Below, piece after piece: positions 29,061 to 39,295 of a DNA stretch of 64,000 nucleotides (position 1 is the stretch's first letter; every line of letters begins with the position of its first letter). Under the pieces are notes generated by a model that was given only the letters and a program-made list of their open reading frames with translations, ran no database searches and was not told the DNA's origin. Location: positions 930,001-994,000 of the forward strand of contig NZ_CP114778.1 in NCBI RefSeq assembly GCF_027359395.1, read 5' to 3'. The DNA comes from Prochlorococcus marinus str. MIT 1013 (GTDB lineage Bacteria; Cyanobacteriota; Cyanobacteriia; PCC-6307; Cyanobiaceae). The position numbers were made by a program, and so were the translations under genes.

Positions 29061-29089
29061 AAAAAAAAGGACTCTTTTTTAAAGAGTCC
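29061..29089 (-). terminator. Intrinsic terminator after the HU gene
   Basis: On the minus strand a 9-bp GGACTCTTT/AAAGAGTCC hairpin (29069-29089) with a 3-base loop is followed by eight T residues. It lies 47 bases after the HU stop codon. Confidence 0.9.
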
Positions 29090-29135
29090 CTAACAAAAAA
29101 TAAATTGTCAGATAGCAAAACAGCTTTTTAAGAAC

Positions 29136-29411
29136 TTAACCCTGAACACGGTCCTTAAACAACTTCCCAGCAGTAAAAGCTGGAACTCGCTTAGCAGGTA
29201 TTGCTATCTTCTCTCCAGTTTTAGGGTTTAATCCCTGACGTGCAGAACGATCACGAGGCTCAAAAGAGCCAAACCCTAGAATGGAGACTTTCTTACCCTC
29301 CACTACAGAATCAATAATTGTATCTATGGCAGCATCAACTACCAGAGATACGTCTGTTTTAGTTAGCTCTGTACGAGCTGCAACTAGGTTGACTAAATCT
29401 GCTTTGTTCAT
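29136..29411 (-). CDS. hup: HU-family DNA-binding protein
   Basis: Nucleoid protein that bends and wraps DNA as a dimer. It is 91 residues, the usual size, with LGFGSFEPRDRSAR and the beta-arm NPKTGEKIAIPAKRVPAFTAG that intercalates in the minor groove. Starts ATG 29411 and is followed by a strong terminator, so it is probably a single-gene unit. Confidence 0.95.
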   Translation of the reverse strand: MNKADLVNLVAARTELTKTDVSLVVDAAIDTIIDSVVEGKKVSILGFGSFEPRDRSARQGLNPKTGEKIAIPAKRVPAFTAGKLFKDRVQG

Positions 29412-30172
29412 TGGAAAGGATTGTATGTAGCAGGGAGTAAGAGGAGGGAAACCAATAGATGATTAGTTTCCAAAAAGCTCAATCTTGCTAATGGTATGGA
29501 CCAAATCACTTACCTGCAACCTAAAGAGCTTGTGACAGTAAGCTTTTTAAAACTATATATGCATTTTTTGTTGATTCAACAATGCCTCAAAGGCTTGAAC
29601 TAAGCAGCTAAAAAAAAAAATGCATATTCTCCATCTTTGCCAAGAAGCTTGTCAGGGCAAGGCTTCTCGAAAGATAATTTTAAAAATTTATAATCGAGAG
29701 CAGCACTGAAGTTTAAAATTAATTATTTTTTTTAACAAAAATCACACATTTTATTAAATTCTCGCGAATTAACAAAGGTCTGCAGAACCGCACATTTATT
29801 GGTGTTACAAAATAATACCCACACAAAAAAAAGAGCGCAATAAATCAAAAAACCAGATTTTTCTAGCTCTAGGACATCCATTGTGAAGCCGTAATTGCTA
29901 AAAAGCTCTGATTTTTTTTTGCTATTTTTTCCAAACATTCTAAAGATTTAATTTTCAATTGGAATAGAATATATTTGAACTAGTTCAAAAACCAGACGTA
30001 AAAACAACGTAATTTCTCGCAAAAACAATTTAGTATTCATTTAAAAAAGCATCAAATGCCTAATAAAATTTCTTTTAAAATTAGATTTCGTTTTTCATAT
30101 CTTGTTAAAACAAACTAAACACCTAAGTTGTAGGGAAAGTTACTTGATTATTTTCATAAAGGTCAAACACAA
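29412..30172. other. Long intergenic region between hup and glgX
   Basis: 761 bases, the largest gap in the window. It should hold the divergent promoters. A 7-bp palindrome (TTGTTGATTCAACAA) occurs near 29570, and around 29636-29667 two hairpins can form that exclude each other (TTGCC/GGCAA and AGAAGC/GCTTCT). An unknown small RNA is possible but not shown. A 68-codon minus-strand frame at 29732-29938 is not convincing. Confidence 0.45.
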
Positions 30173-32233
30173 TTGGGAAAAGTAAAAGTTGGTTCAGCAT
30201 GGCCTTTGGGTAGCTCAGTTACTCTTGATGGGGTTAATTTCTCTATCGCAGCTCCACATGCAACAAATGTAGAATTACTAATCTTCCAAAATGAAGATGA
30301 CGAGTATGCAAAAGAAACAATATCCTTAGATCAGAAAAACAGGTCAGGGGATTATTGGCACGTTGAAATAGAGGGACTAACTGAAGGAACGTTATATGGA
30401 TATAAAGTATCAATTGACGGGTATATGGTTGCCGAGGAACATATTGTTTTAGATCCATGTGCCAGAGCAATTACAGGGTGGGGAAATTACATAAGATATC
30501 CAAAAGAGAAAGTGAGCAAAGGTTATGCTAATCACCTAAAGGGAGTAGTAACTAAAAGAGATTATTTTGATTTCAAATCCCACCCAAGACCTAAACATTC
30601 ATGGAATAAAACAATTATTTATGAATTACATGTTGGTGGGTTTACTAAAAGCAATGATTCAAATATTAGCGAAAGGAAGAAAGGTACATTTATAGGATTA
30701 ATTGAAAAGATACCTTATCTTAAAAGTTTAGGTATTACATCTATTGAACTACTTCCAGTATTTGCTTTTGATTCTAATGATGCCCCTGAAGGACTAGTTA
30801 ACTATTGGGGGTATAGCCCTATTAATTGGTTCACACCACATCAAGGTTTTGTAGATAGTTGTAATCCTTTAGAAGCAAGGGAACAATTCAAAAAGTTTGT
30901 AGAAGTTTGCCATGATAATGAGCTAGAAGTATTAATCGATGTTGTTTATAATCACACAACAGAAGGGAATCAAAATGGTCCAAGTATAAGTTGGAAAAAT
31001 TTTGGTCCTAAAACTTACTACCATCAAGATGAAAAGGGAAATTATCAAGATGTGAGTGGATGTGGAAATAGTATTGCTGCTAATCGTCCTTTAGTTAGAA
31101 AATTAATATTAGAATCATTGCGTTGTTGGGCAATTGAGTTAGGCGTTGATGGATTTCGTTTTGACTTAGGTATTGCTTTGAGTAGAGGCGAAAACTTAAT
31201 TCCTTTAGATAAACCTCCCTTATTTGAAGAAATCGAAGCAGATCCTAAGCTTAGTGATGTGAAATTAATAAGTGAGCCATGGGATTGTGGAGGACTTTAT
31301 AAACTAGGAGATTTCCCAGCAAAAGAATTTAGGACATGGAATGGACACTTTAGAGATGATATTAGAAGATTTTGGAAGGGGGAAAAAGGTACAATATGGT
31401 CACTTAAAGATAGATTAATAGGGAATAAATTACTATACAATGATAATAATTTTGCAAATATATTTAGTATTAATTTCATAACTTCTCATGATGGATTCAC
31501 GTTAAAAGATCTAGTAAGTTTTAATAAAAAGCATAATCTTGCAAATGGGGAAAATAATCGAGATGGAGAGAATAATAACAATAGTTATAATTACGGAATT
31601 GAAGGGCCAACTACTAATAAAAAAATAAATAATTTAAGGCAAAGACAACAAAGAAATCTTATTTCAACGCTTCTTTTATCTCCTGGAATTCCAATGCTTT
31701 TAATGGGAGACGAGGTGGGCAGAAGCCAAGGAGGGAATAACAACACATGGTGTCAAGACAACCCACTTGGTTGGATGGATTGGGATCATAAAAATTGGGA
31801 TCAAGACTTAAAAGAATTTGTTATGAAGCTCATATCTCTAAGGAAACAACTACCAGAGTTTTTTAGTCCTAATAGTATTTATGATTGCCAAAAAGAAAAT
31901 ACCAAGGTCAAAACTTCTGATTTTTGGATTCAGTGGCATGGCATTAAACTTAATAAACCTGACTGGAGTGACTGGTCGCATACTATTGGATTTAGCATAA
32001 ACAAAAACAATGAGGGCTCAGCAGTTTGGCTTGGCTTTAATGCTTACAAAGAAGCAATGCTTTTTGAATTACCAACTCCAATTTCTCCATGGAAAAAATA
32101 TATTGATACCTCTGTTTTAAAAAATAAAAATATCTCTAGAAAACCATTAGAGAATCAATCAAATATACGTATCGAAAGTAACAGTCTAGTGCTTGTGGTC
32201 TCCAGTGATTATTCAAAAAAAATCAAATTATGA
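30173..32233 (+). CDS. glgX: Glycogen debranching enzyme (isoamylase type)
   Basis: Cleaves alpha-1,6 branches of glycogen. An N-terminal carbohydrate-binding (CBM48) domain (about 5-95) precedes the GH13 barrel. Catalytic residues: nucleophile Asp in DGFRFDLGIAL, acid Glu in LISEPWDCGGL, and the transition-state Asp in ITSHDGFTL. DVVYNHT is the first GH13 motif. TTG 30173 has AAAGG about nine bases upstream and starts at the conserved GSAWPLG motif; length is 686. GlgX and isoamylases are close; the symbol follows usual cyanobacterial naming. Confidence 0.92.
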   Translation: MGKVKVGSAWPLGSSVTLDGVNFSIAAPHATNVELLIFQNEDDEYAKETISLDQKNRSGDYWHVEIEGLTEGTLYGYKVSIDGYMVAEEHIVLDPCARAITGWGNYIRYPKEKVSKGYANHLKGVVTKRDYFDFKSHPRPKHSWNKTIIYELHVGGFTKSNDSNISERKKGTFIGLIEKIPYLKSLGITSIELLPVFAFDSNDAPEGLVNYWGYSPINWFTPHQGFVDSCNPLEAREQFKKFVEVCHDNELEVLIDVVYNHTTEGNQNGPSISWKNFGPKTYYHQDEKGNYQDVSGCGNSIAANRPLVRKLILESLRCWAIELGVDGFRFDLGIALSRGENLIPLDKPPLFEEIEADPKLSDVKLISEPWDCGGLYKLGDFPAKEFRTWNGHFRDDIRRFWKGEKGTIWSLKDRLIGNKLLYNDNNFANIFSINFITSHDGFTLKDLVSFNKKHNLANGENNRDGENNNNSYNYGIEGPTTNKKINNLRQRQQRNLISTLLLSPGIPMLLMGDEVGRSQGGNNNTWCQDNPLGWMDWDHKNWDQDLKEFVMKLISLRKQLPEFFSPNSIYDCQKENTKVKTSDFWIQWHGIKLNKPDWSDWSHTIGFSINKNNEGSAVWLGFNAYKEAMLFELPTPISPWKKYIDTSVLKNKNISRKPLENQSNIRIESNSLVLVVSSDYSKKIKL

Positions 32234-32239
32234 GAATCA

Positions 32240-32310
<71 letters not shown>

Positions 32311-32399
32311 GCTAGAACTAATGATCTACTCTCATTTGGAGTAAAAATTAATTTAGCTTCTTCCATTATTACCTTGCGAGTCCCATTATCCAAAAAAGA

Positions 32400-33800
32400 G
32401 TGAATAAGTCCACATCGATTTACGAAGAAAATAATCGCACAAGACTAATGATCTCTTATGCAATGGGAGATGCTGGCACGGGTTTAGCCGCGATACAGCT
32501 AGGTACTTACCTATTTTTATTTTTCACTTGTGCTGCAGGAATTCCTGCATTTATTGCAGGCTCCTTGCTCATGGTTTCAAAACTTTGGGATGCGATAAAT
32601 GATCCACTAATTGGATGGATGAGTGATCACACCAGATCAAGATGGGGGCCAAGACTTCCTTGGATGGTAGGAGGTGCTGTTCCCCTTGGTTTTTTCCTTG
32701 CAGCAATGTGGTGGGTACCTCCGGGAGAGCTAGGAGCAAAAACGACTTATTACGTCTTCGCTGCAATTTTCTTGATGACTGCTTACACAGCGGTAAATCT
32801 GCCTTTTGCCGCATTATCTACAGAGCTAACTGAAAATATAGCTATTAGGACAAGACTAAACGCGGCTAGATTTACTGGGTCTATTTTGGCAGGAACCACT
32901 GGGTTAATAGTAGCCGCAGGCTTCTTATCTAAAGGAGTTGAAGGCTATTCTTCAATGGGGAGAGTAACAGGAATTATTGCTACTTTTACAACTTTAATTG
33001 CTTGTTGGGGACTTGCCCCATTTGCTAAAAAAGCTAGAAAGCCTGCTTCTCAAACTGAGCCTTTTAATCAACAACTAAAAAGAGTTTTAAATAATAAACT
33101 CTTCACACGAATTATTACTCTTTATTTGCTTCTTTGGTGCGGACTTCAATTAATGCAAACTGTTTCATTAATCTATCTTGAACAAGTAATGCTTGTTCCA
33201 ATTGAAATTTCAAAGTGGATCCCAATACCATTTCAAATAAGTACGCTAGTAGGTCTACAGTTTTGGAGCTTTTACTCAAACAAATACGGGAGAATATCGG
33301 CTCTTTTCAAAGGGGGTAAAATTTGGATATTAGCTTGCCTTTTAGTTATGTTTATGCCCCCTATAGCAAAAGGTGTAAGTATAAATAGTTTATATTTATT
33401 CAATAATTTTGAAAGCATGAAAATGCTAATCCTTTTGTTAATAATAACATTAGTAGGCTTTGGAGCATCAACAGCCTATCTTATTCCTTGGTCCTTACTC
33501 CCAGATGCTATTGATAGAGATCCAGAGAAGCCCTCAGGAATATATACAGCATGGATGGTATTTATTCAAAAAATTGGTATTGGTTTAAGCGTTCAATTCT
33601 TAGGTGTTCTTTTATCTTTAGCAGGATATAAGTCATCAACTAATTGCTTATCAAGTTTTGGTGATTTAGATCAACCTTTAACTGCAATTATCACTATTAG
33701 ATTATGCATGGGATTAATACCTTCTTTTCTTGTGATTGCTGGATTAATAACTATGAAACCCTGGCGAAGTTTGGATTTTAAATCTAAAAGTTTAGGTTAA
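32400..33800 (+). CDS. GPH-family sugar/cation symporter (MFS)
   Basis: A 12-helix transporter of the glycoside-pentoside-hexuronide family. Motif DPLIGWMSDHTRSRWGPRLPW is the family signature (loop after helix 2), and YLIPWSLLPDAIDRD is the corresponding loop in the second half. In cyanobacteria this branch is not assigned a substrate; sugar uptake is the family norm. The GTG start at 32400 gives 466 residues. Its stop overlaps the ATG of the next gene by one base. Confidence 0.85.
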   Translation: MNKSTSIYEENNRTRLMISYAMGDAGTGLAAIQLGTYLFLFFTCAAGIPAFIAGSLLMVSKLWDAINDPLIGWMSDHTRSRWGPRLPWMVGGAVPLGFFLAAMWWVPPGELGAKTTYYVFAAIFLMTAYTAVNLPFAALSTELTENIAIRTRLNAARFTGSILAGTTGLIVAAGFLSKGVEGYSSMGRVTGIIATFTTLIACWGLAPFAKKARKPASQTEPFNQQLKRVLNNKLFTRIITLYLLLWCGLQLMQTVSLIYLEQVMLVPIEISKWIPIPFQISTLVGLQFWSFYSNKYGRISALFKGGKIWILACLLVMFMPPIAKGVSINSLYLFNNFESMKMLILLLIITLVGFGASTAYLIPWSLLPDAIDRDPEKPSGIYTAWMVFIQKIGIGLSVQFLGVLLSLAGYKSSTNCLSSFGDLDQPLTAIITIRLCMGLIPSFLVIAGLITMKPWRSLDFKSKSLG

Positions 33801-34549
33801 TGAATTATTCACCTCGATGGCTAAGAAGATTCTTTAGCAGCTTGTTAATCGGAGGACAAGCAATTGCATCAATAGCTAATGGAAAAATCAATAAATCAGA
33901 TTTAATAGATCAATTAATGGAAGCAGGACCGGGTAGCTTCATTATCGTTCTCATAACAGGCATTGCGGCAGGAACGGTTTTCAATATTCAGGTCGCCGCA
34001 GAATTGAGTAAACAAGGTTTGGGTTCTGCAGTAGGCGGCCTTTTAGCAATTGGAATGGCGAGAGAAATAGCTCCTTTACTGACCGCAACTCTTCTTACTG
34101 GAAAAGTTGCAACTGCTTATGCCGCTCAAATAGGGACAATGAAAGTTACTGAACAAATTGATGCAATTACGATGTTACAAACAGATCCAGTTGAATATCT
34201 AGTAGTGCCAAGACTTTGCGCAATGGTTGTAATGGCGCCAATACAATGCTTATTGTTTTTTTCTATAGCTTTATTTAGCGGGCAATTTAGCAGCACTATT
34301 CTATATAAAATTCCACCAAGCATCTTTTGGAATTCCGTAAGAGAATGGTTAATAACATCTGATCTGCCATTTATGCTTGTTAAAGCATTAGTGTTTGGTT
34401 TCTTAATCGCAATAATTGCTTGCGGATGGGGTTTAACTACTAGAGGAGGACCAAAAGAAGTAGGATCAAGTACTACTGGAGCAGTAGTAATGACTCTAAT
34501 AACAGTTTCCTTAGTAGATGTTTTACTCACCCAAGTTCTTTTTGCTTGA
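33800..34549 (+). CDS. MlaE/TGD1-family ABC lipid transporter permease
   Basis: Permease of a phospholipid-transport ABC system, like E. coli MlaE and plant chloroplast TGD1. It has five or six helices and the family motifs RGLGSAVGGLLAIGMAREIAP-like, QIGTMKVTEQIDAITML and GCGWGLTTRGGPKEVG. Length is 249. The ATG overlaps the upstream stop (TAATG). The ATPase and MCE-domain partners are not in this window. Confidence 0.93.
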   Translation: MNYSPRWLRRFFSSLLIGGQAIASIANGKINKSDLIDQLMEAGPGSFIIVLITGIAAGTVFNIQVAAELSKQGLGSAVGGLLAIGMAREIAPLLTATLLTGKVATAYAAQIGTMKVTEQIDAITMLQTDPVEYLVVPRLCAMVVMAPIQCLLFFSIALFSGQFSSTILYKIPPSIFWNSVREWLITSDLPFMLVKALVFGFLIAIIACGWGLTTRGGPKEVGSSTTGAVVMTLITVSLVDVLLTQVLFA

Positions 34550-34554
34550 AAATT

Positions 34555-34983
34555 ATGACTTCTGAAAATCCACTTGACAAAGATAGTGTAATTTTGTCTC
34601 CGTCATATCGTTTACCCATCTTTATAGTATTTTTGGGCTTATTATTTTTAATTACACCAATTCATCCTTGGCCAACTATCTTAATTAGCAGTTTTGGTTT
34701 TTTTCTATTATTGCAATCTTTTACCTTAAAATTAAAATTTACTAAGGACGATTTAATTGTCATGCAACTTGGTAATGAATTAAGAAGATTTCCTTTTAAA
34801 AATTGGATTGCCTGGAGAATTATTTTACCTAAATTGCCAGGTTTTTTATACTTTAGAGAAGAAGCAAGCCCTCATCTATTGCCCATAGTTTTTGAGGTCA
34901 ACTCATTAAAGGAACAGCTAAGGTTAAGAGTTAAGGATTTAGAAGTAGAAAAAGAAGTAGAATCATCAAAATATAAAAATTAA
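34555..34983 (+). CDS. DUF3119 family membrane protein
   Basis: A cyanobacterial and plastid protein family of unknown function. Two hydrophobic segments near residues 22-55 are followed by a soluble domain of PH-like sheet character with LELRRFPFKNWIAW-type motif and FYFRE(E)ASPHLLPI-like sequence. ATG 34555 is preferred to a TTG nine bases earlier. It follows the MlaE-type permease with almost no gap, so a link with lipid transport is plausible but unproven. Confidence 0.85.
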   Translation: MTSENPLDKDSVILSPSYRLPIFIVFLGLLFLITPIHPWPTILISSFGFFLLLQSFTLKLKFTKDDLIVMQLGNELRRFPFKNWIAWRIILPKLPGFLYFREEASPHLLPIVFEVNSLKEQLRLRVKDLEVEKEVESSKYKN

Positions 34984-34999
34984 TTGAAGTTTTTGAAAT

Positions 35000-36028
35000 A
35001 TGGAATCCGAGGAAAATCTATCTAAAGAAAAACAAAATCTAAATCAGAATATTTCTGTGGGTAATTCTTCACCTTTAAAAATTACACATCAAAAGCCTCT
35101 AGAGAAACAAACTGAATCACCAATTATCAATAAGCCTGAAAACAACAAAAACATCTCTAATGAACAGACACAGAATTTAATTAACCTTGCTCTTAAAGAT
35201 CTTAAGCTTTCACGTGAAAATTTAGAAAAAGAACTAGAAGAACTTTCGAAAAAGAAAATACAAATCGAGACTGAACTTAAAAAGTCGTTTTCAGGTCAAT
35301 CTGACGCAATCGCTCGAAAAGTTAAAGGTTTTCAGGAATATTTAACTGGTGCCTTACAAGACTTAGCTCAATCAGCAGAGCAATTAGAACTTGTTGTACC
35401 GCCAGTAATAGTTAAGCCATCTCCACTTGATGAAAATAAAAAAATTGCGCCTTCGAAAGAACAAGAAACCATCATTGCTGTCTCAGATACTTTCAAACCT
35501 GATGAGAAATTAATAAGGAGATGTTTTAGTCAATTTCTGGAACAACCAGATTTTTATGCAGAGCCCTGGAAACTTAGAAGGAGTTTAGAGGATAATGATG
35601 TTGAAATCCTCGAAGATTGGTTCTTTAGCATGGGTGGTAGAGGTGCTCAACCTAGTAGAGGCAATAGATCTAAAAATGCTCTAGTTGCATCAGGGATTAT
35701 TGCCATTTTAGGTGAGTTATACGGCGAACAATTTCAGACTTTGGTTTTAGCAAGTCAGCCAGAAAGACTGGGGGAATGGAGAAGATGTCTCCAAGATGCC
35801 TTAGGACTTAATCGCGAGGATTTTGGACCAAATAGCGGAATAGTCCTTTTCGAGAGATCCGATGGACTAATTGAAAGAGCAGATCGACTTGAAGAAAGAG
35901 GTGAATTACCTTTTATAATTATTGATGCAGCAGAGATAAATATAGAAATTCCAATTCTTCAGTTCCCGACTTGGATAGCCTTTGCAGGAAGTCCAAATGA
36001 AATTTATGAAGAAGATGATTTAATATAA
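35000..36028 (+). CDS. DUF3086 domain protein
   Basis: A cyanobacterial family of unknown role. The first 55 residues are disordered, a coiled coil spans about 60-105, and the DUF3086 core runs from LIRRCFSQFLEQPDFYAEPW to the end with WFFSMGGRGAQPSRG, LGELYGEQFQTLVLASQPER and FIIIDAAE. No catalytic motif is recognised. It sits between DUF3119 and plsY on the same strand, 16 and 20 bases from them. Length is 342. Confidence 0.85.
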   Translation: MESEENLSKEKQNLNQNISVGNSSPLKITHQKPLEKQTESPIINKPENNKNISNEQTQNLINLALKDLKLSRENLEKELEELSKKKIQIETELKKSFSGQSDAIARKVKGFQEYLTGALQDLAQSAEQLELVVPPVIVKPSPLDENKKIAPSKEQETIIAVSDTFKPDEKLIRRCFSQFLEQPDFYAEPWKLRRSLEDNDVEILEDWFFSMGGRGAQPSRGNRSKNALVASGIIAILGELYGEQFQTLVLASQPERLGEWRRCLQDALGLNREDFGPNSGIVLFERSDGLIERADRLEERGELPFIIIDAAEINIEIPILQFPTWIAFAGSPNEIYEEDDLI

Positions 36029-36048
36029 AAATTGCTATTTGAACTATT

Positions 36049-36648
36049 TTGAATCTATTAATTCTATTTTTAGGATACTTATTTGGATCTTTTCCTAGTG
36101 GTTATTTAGCTGGAAGAATTACTAAAGGAATTGATATTCGTTCATTAGGTTCAGGGTCAACCGGAGCAACAAATGTTTTAAGACATATTGGGAAACGCGC
36201 AGCGATTACAGTTTTTATACTAGATGTTTTAAAAGGAATTCTATCTATTTTATTGGCAAAATATTTCCTCCTAAATGATTCATGGCAAGTAGCTATTGGT
36301 CTATCAACTTTAATTGGTCACATTTGGCCCATATGGCTAAATTGGAAAGGTGGTAAAGCTGTAGCTACAGGATTAGGAGTATTTCTCGGCCTTTCATGGC
36401 AAGTTGGACTTGCCACTTTAGGCATATTTTTAGTAGTCATTACATTATTTAGAATAGTATCACTTGCAAGTATTAGTTCTGCCTTAGCTCTACCTTTAAT
36501 AATGTTTCTAAGTTTTAAAAGTTCAAGTACTTCTCTTCCATATCTATTAATTTCATTATTAGCTATGATTTTAGTCATTTGGAGACATCGAGAGAATATA
36601 GTTAGACTGATTAAAGGTAAAGAGCCGAAAATCGGAAACCCTAAATAA
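36049..36648 (+). CDS. plsY: Glycerol-3-phosphate acyltransferase PlsY
   Basis: Membrane enzyme that makes lysophosphatidic acid from acyl-phosphate and glycerol-3-phosphate. Motifs GSFPSGYLAGR, RSLGSGSTGATNVLRHIG and the GGKAVATGLGV loop are those of PlsY; five to six helices. The TTG start at 36049 begins directly at the first helix; length is 199. It is the last gene of a plus-strand run and ends one base before the convergent pyrF stop. Confidence 0.95.
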   Translation: MNLLILFLGYLFGSFPSGYLAGRITKGIDIRSLGSGSTGATNVLRHIGKRAAITVFILDVLKGILSILLAKYFLLNDSWQVAIGLSTLIGHIWPIWLNWKGGKAVATGLGVFLGLSWQVGLATLGIFLVVITLFRIVSLASISSALALPLIMFLSFKSSSTSLPYLLISLLAMILVIWRHRENIVRLIKGKEPKIGNPK

Positions 36649-36649
36649 A

Positions 36650-37375
36650 TTAAATAACAGCTTTATCGCAAAAACTTTTGAACATATAAGCAGGGTCATT
36701 TGATTGGGTAATTGCTCTTCCAATAACTAGTTTTGAAGCTCCCATCTTAAGGGCTTCGGATACATCAGAGACCCTAGATTGATCGTTAATGTCTGAATCT
36801 ATTGACCGGATTCCTGGTGTTATTAACTCAAAAGTCTCAGGATAAACTTTACGGAGGAATTGAACCTCTCGAGGGCTGCAGACACATCCTCCTAAACCAG
36901 ACTTAGAGGCAATCTCTGCTAGGTGCATAACACGTTGATCTATTGATTGATTGATCAATAGATCATTAGCAAGGCCCTCTTGATTCCAACTAGTCAAGAT
37001 TGTTATCCCCAAAAGTTTTGGCGGCTTTAAATTAACTTTGGAGGCTCCTTCATATGCAGCTTCATTTGCCATCTTTAAAGCCTTCATGCCGGCACAAGTA
37101 TGCAAAGAAATAAATTCAGCACCAGTTTGTGAGGCGACAAAACATGCTTTGGCAACTGTAGTTGGAATATCATGAAATTTAAGATCTAAAAATATTTTTT
37201 TCCCCTTATCTCTTAAAATTGACAATATATCTGGTCCTTCAGTCACAAACAATTCGAGTCCAACTTTAACCCAGGTAATTTCAGGTATTTTTTCCAGTAA
37301 TTTGAAAACATTATTCTTATCCATACCATCTAAGGCAATAATTATTTTTTCACTTGAATTATCAATATTTGTCAT
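36650..37375 (-). CDS. pyrF: Orotidine 5'-phosphate decarboxylase
   Basis: Final step of UMP synthesis. The catalytic array is LDLKFHDIPTTV (Lys and Asp), IALDGMD at the N-terminus and the phosphate loop ITPGIRS and LVIGRAITQS. Length 241, the usual single-domain form. It is nine bases downstream of tyrS on the same strand. Confidence 0.96.
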   Translation of the reverse strand: MTNIDNSSEKIIIALDGMDKNNVFKLLEKIPEITWVKVGLELFVTEGPDILSILRDKGKKIFLDLKFHDIPTTVAKACFVASQTGAEFISLHTCAGMKALKMANEAAYEGASKVNLKPPKLLGITILTSWNQEGLANDLLINQSIDQRVMHLAEIASKSGLGGCVCSPREVQFLRKVYPETFELITPGIRSIDSDINDQSRVSDVSEALKMGASKLVIGRAITQSNDPAYMFKSFCDKAVI

Positions 37376-37383
37376 AAAAACTA

Positions 37384-38631
37384 TCAGTTTGAAACACGAA
37401 GAAATTTTTTCTTTCCTACTTGCAATATTTTTCCTATGAGATCATCTGGATTATCAAATTCTAAATTAGGATCCATAATTTTTTTTCCATCAATTCTAAC
37501 TCCACCTCCAATAATTTGTCTTCTTGCTTCACTGCTACTTGAACACATTTCCATCTTACTAAATAAATAAAATGCTTTAGCTGGAAAATTTACATTAGAA
37601 ATTGAAGCCTCTGGTATTTCATCAAGAGATTCTTGAGAACCTAAAACTAATTTTTCAGAATTAAATTGAGCTTTTTTTGCGGCTTCAATTCCTTTAAAAT
37701 TAGATGTTATTTTTAAAGCCATAAATTTTTGAACCTCTCTTGGATTTGAACTTAACTCTTTTAAGTTTTCATTAGTTAGTAAATTCAAATAACTAAAAAC
37801 TAAATCATCTGGAACCTTTTCTAATTTAGAATACATAGATAATGAATCTTCATTTATACCTACAATATTGTCTAAACTTTTACTCATTTTTTGTGTCCCA
37901 TCTAATCCAACTAAAATAGGCAATAGCATTCCAAATTGAGGTTTCTGTCCAAAAGCTCGTTGCAGATCTCGACCCATAGCAATATTAAATTTCTGATCTG
38001 TACCACCAAGTTCTACATCAGCATTGATTGCAACTGAGTCATATCCTTGAAGAAGAGGATAGAGAAATTCATGAAGAGATATGGGAGTACCAGATTTATA
38101 TCGATTACTAAAATCTTCCTTGGCTAGCATTTGACCAACAGTTGAATTTGACAAAAGTTCTATAACTTTAGACAAATTAAGATTTTCAAGCCACTCACTA
38201 TTTCTTCTAATTTCTAAGCGACTAGGAGTTGAAAAATCAAGTAATGAATCTTTGGGTTCTTTACCTAGGCCTAATTGTTCAAGATAATTCAATGCATTTG
38301 ATTCAACCTCATCTTTAGAAAGCTGAATTCTAGTTTTACTCTTTCCAGTTGGATCTCCAATCCTTGCTGTAAAATCTCCGATTATAAGTACTGCAGTGTG
38401 TCCAGCATCTTGAAAAGCTCTTAATTTTCTAAAAAGAATACTATGACCTATATGAATATCAGTTCCTGTTGGGTCAATTCCAAGTTTTACTCGTAAAGGA
38501 CTTTTTTTTAAAGAAGAAAGTTCTAATCTCTTTATAAAGCTTTGATCTGAATCAATTGAATCATCGTAAGGGAAAAGATCATCTAAACCTCTAGAGATCC
38601 AATTAGGTAATTCATAGAATTTTTCTAACAT
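37384..38631 (-). CDS. tyrS: Tyrosyl-tRNA synthetase
   Basis: Class I aminoacyl-tRNA synthetase charging tRNA-Tyr. The HIGH motif is DIHIGHS (about 56-62), the KMSKS motif is TQKMSKSLD, and an S4 RNA-binding domain fills the last 65 residues ([17 protein letters not shown]). Length is 415. DUF1825 lies 26 bases upstream on the same strand. Confidence 0.96.
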   Translation of the reverse strand: MLEKFYELPNWISRGLDDLFPYDDSIDSDQSFIKRLELSSLKKSPLRVKLGIDPTGTDIHIGHSILFRKLRAFQDAGHTAVLIIGDFTARIGDPTGKSKTRIQLSKDEVESNALNYLEQLGLGKEPKDSLLDFSTPSRLEIRRNSEWLENLNLSKVIELLSNSTVGQMLAKEDFSNRYKSGTPISLHEFLYPLLQGYDSVAINADVELGGTDQKFNIAMGRDLQRAFGQKPQFGMLLPILVGLDGTQKMSKSLDNIVGINEDSLSMYSKLEKVPDDLVFSYLNLLTNENLKELSSNPREVQKFMALKITSNFKGIEAAKKAQFNSEKLVLGSQESLDEIPEASISNVNFPAKAFYLFSKMEMCSSSSEARRQIIGGGVRIDGKKIMDPNLEFDNPDDLIGKILQVGKKKFLRVSN

Positions 38632-38657
38632 AGTCTAAACATTAAAAAGGTTAATAA

Positions 38658-38975
38658 TCATTTATCCAATTCTGATTTCATTCTCACCAAAGTTTTATTC
38701 ATCTGATCAAACATTTGATCTGGAGTAATCCCAAATTGACTCAACTGAGTCTTTAACTGCTCTACTGTCATTTTTGCCTGAAAATCTTCTGAAAGTTCAA
38801 ATCGTTTCATAAAAACTTTATACCTCTCCATTAAATTCTCCATAGTATCAATAAACATTACTTTCCCTTCTCTATCAAATTTGCCATAATCAGAGCCTAA
38901 TTGCATCAGATTCTGATAATCAGTGAAAAGTTTTTTTGCCTCTTCCTGAACAATTTCGGACTCAAAAAAACTCAT
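38658..38975 (-). CDS. DUF1825 family protein
   Basis: A 105-residue, helical cyanobacterial protein starting MSFFESEIVQEEAKKLFTDY. The sequence is highly conserved in the phylum but no function is established. No membrane segment or signal peptide is seen. It is probably cotranscribed with tyrS and pyrF. Confidence 0.9.
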   Translation of the reverse strand: MSFFESEIVQEEAKKLFTDYQNLMQLGSDYGKFDREGKVMFIDTMENLMERYKVFMKRFELSEDFQAKMTVEQLKTQLSQFGITPDQMFDQMNKTLVRMKSELDK

Positions 38976-39295
38976 ATCCTTAAACCTAGAAGATAATTCA
39001 ATTGCTCGATTTTGAATTCAACGACTGACAATGATTGTAGCATTGAAATCTACTAATAAGTGTAGACCATTTTCACCAAAAAACATTTGCTTAGTGAGTG
39101 TAAATAGCCACACCACCTAAAAAAAATATAATTCTTTCTCAAGTTACATAAAAACTTACTAATGAATAAAAACACTTTTTATTTGATCTTGACAAGCTAA
39201 GCTCAAACTGTTCCAACTCAAAATAATATAAAATCATGGTCATATCATAATGAAAATATTAATTAAAAATTAACTTTGATTTTAACCTTTTAAAA
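38976..39295. other. Intergenic region between DUF1825 and GIY-YIG genes
   Basis: 320 AT-rich bases between divergent genes, most likely promoters. I see no gene, RNA or strong repeat in it. Confidence 0.5.

Noticed and set aside
29447-29470. GGAAAC...GTTTCC repeat near hup, considered as a Yfr2-type RNA
   Set aside because: Only six paired bases and the conserved Yfr2 loop is not present.
29732-29938. 68-codon minus-strand frame in the hup-glgX gap
   Set aside because: No ribosome site, odd composition and no recognisable homology; more likely chance.
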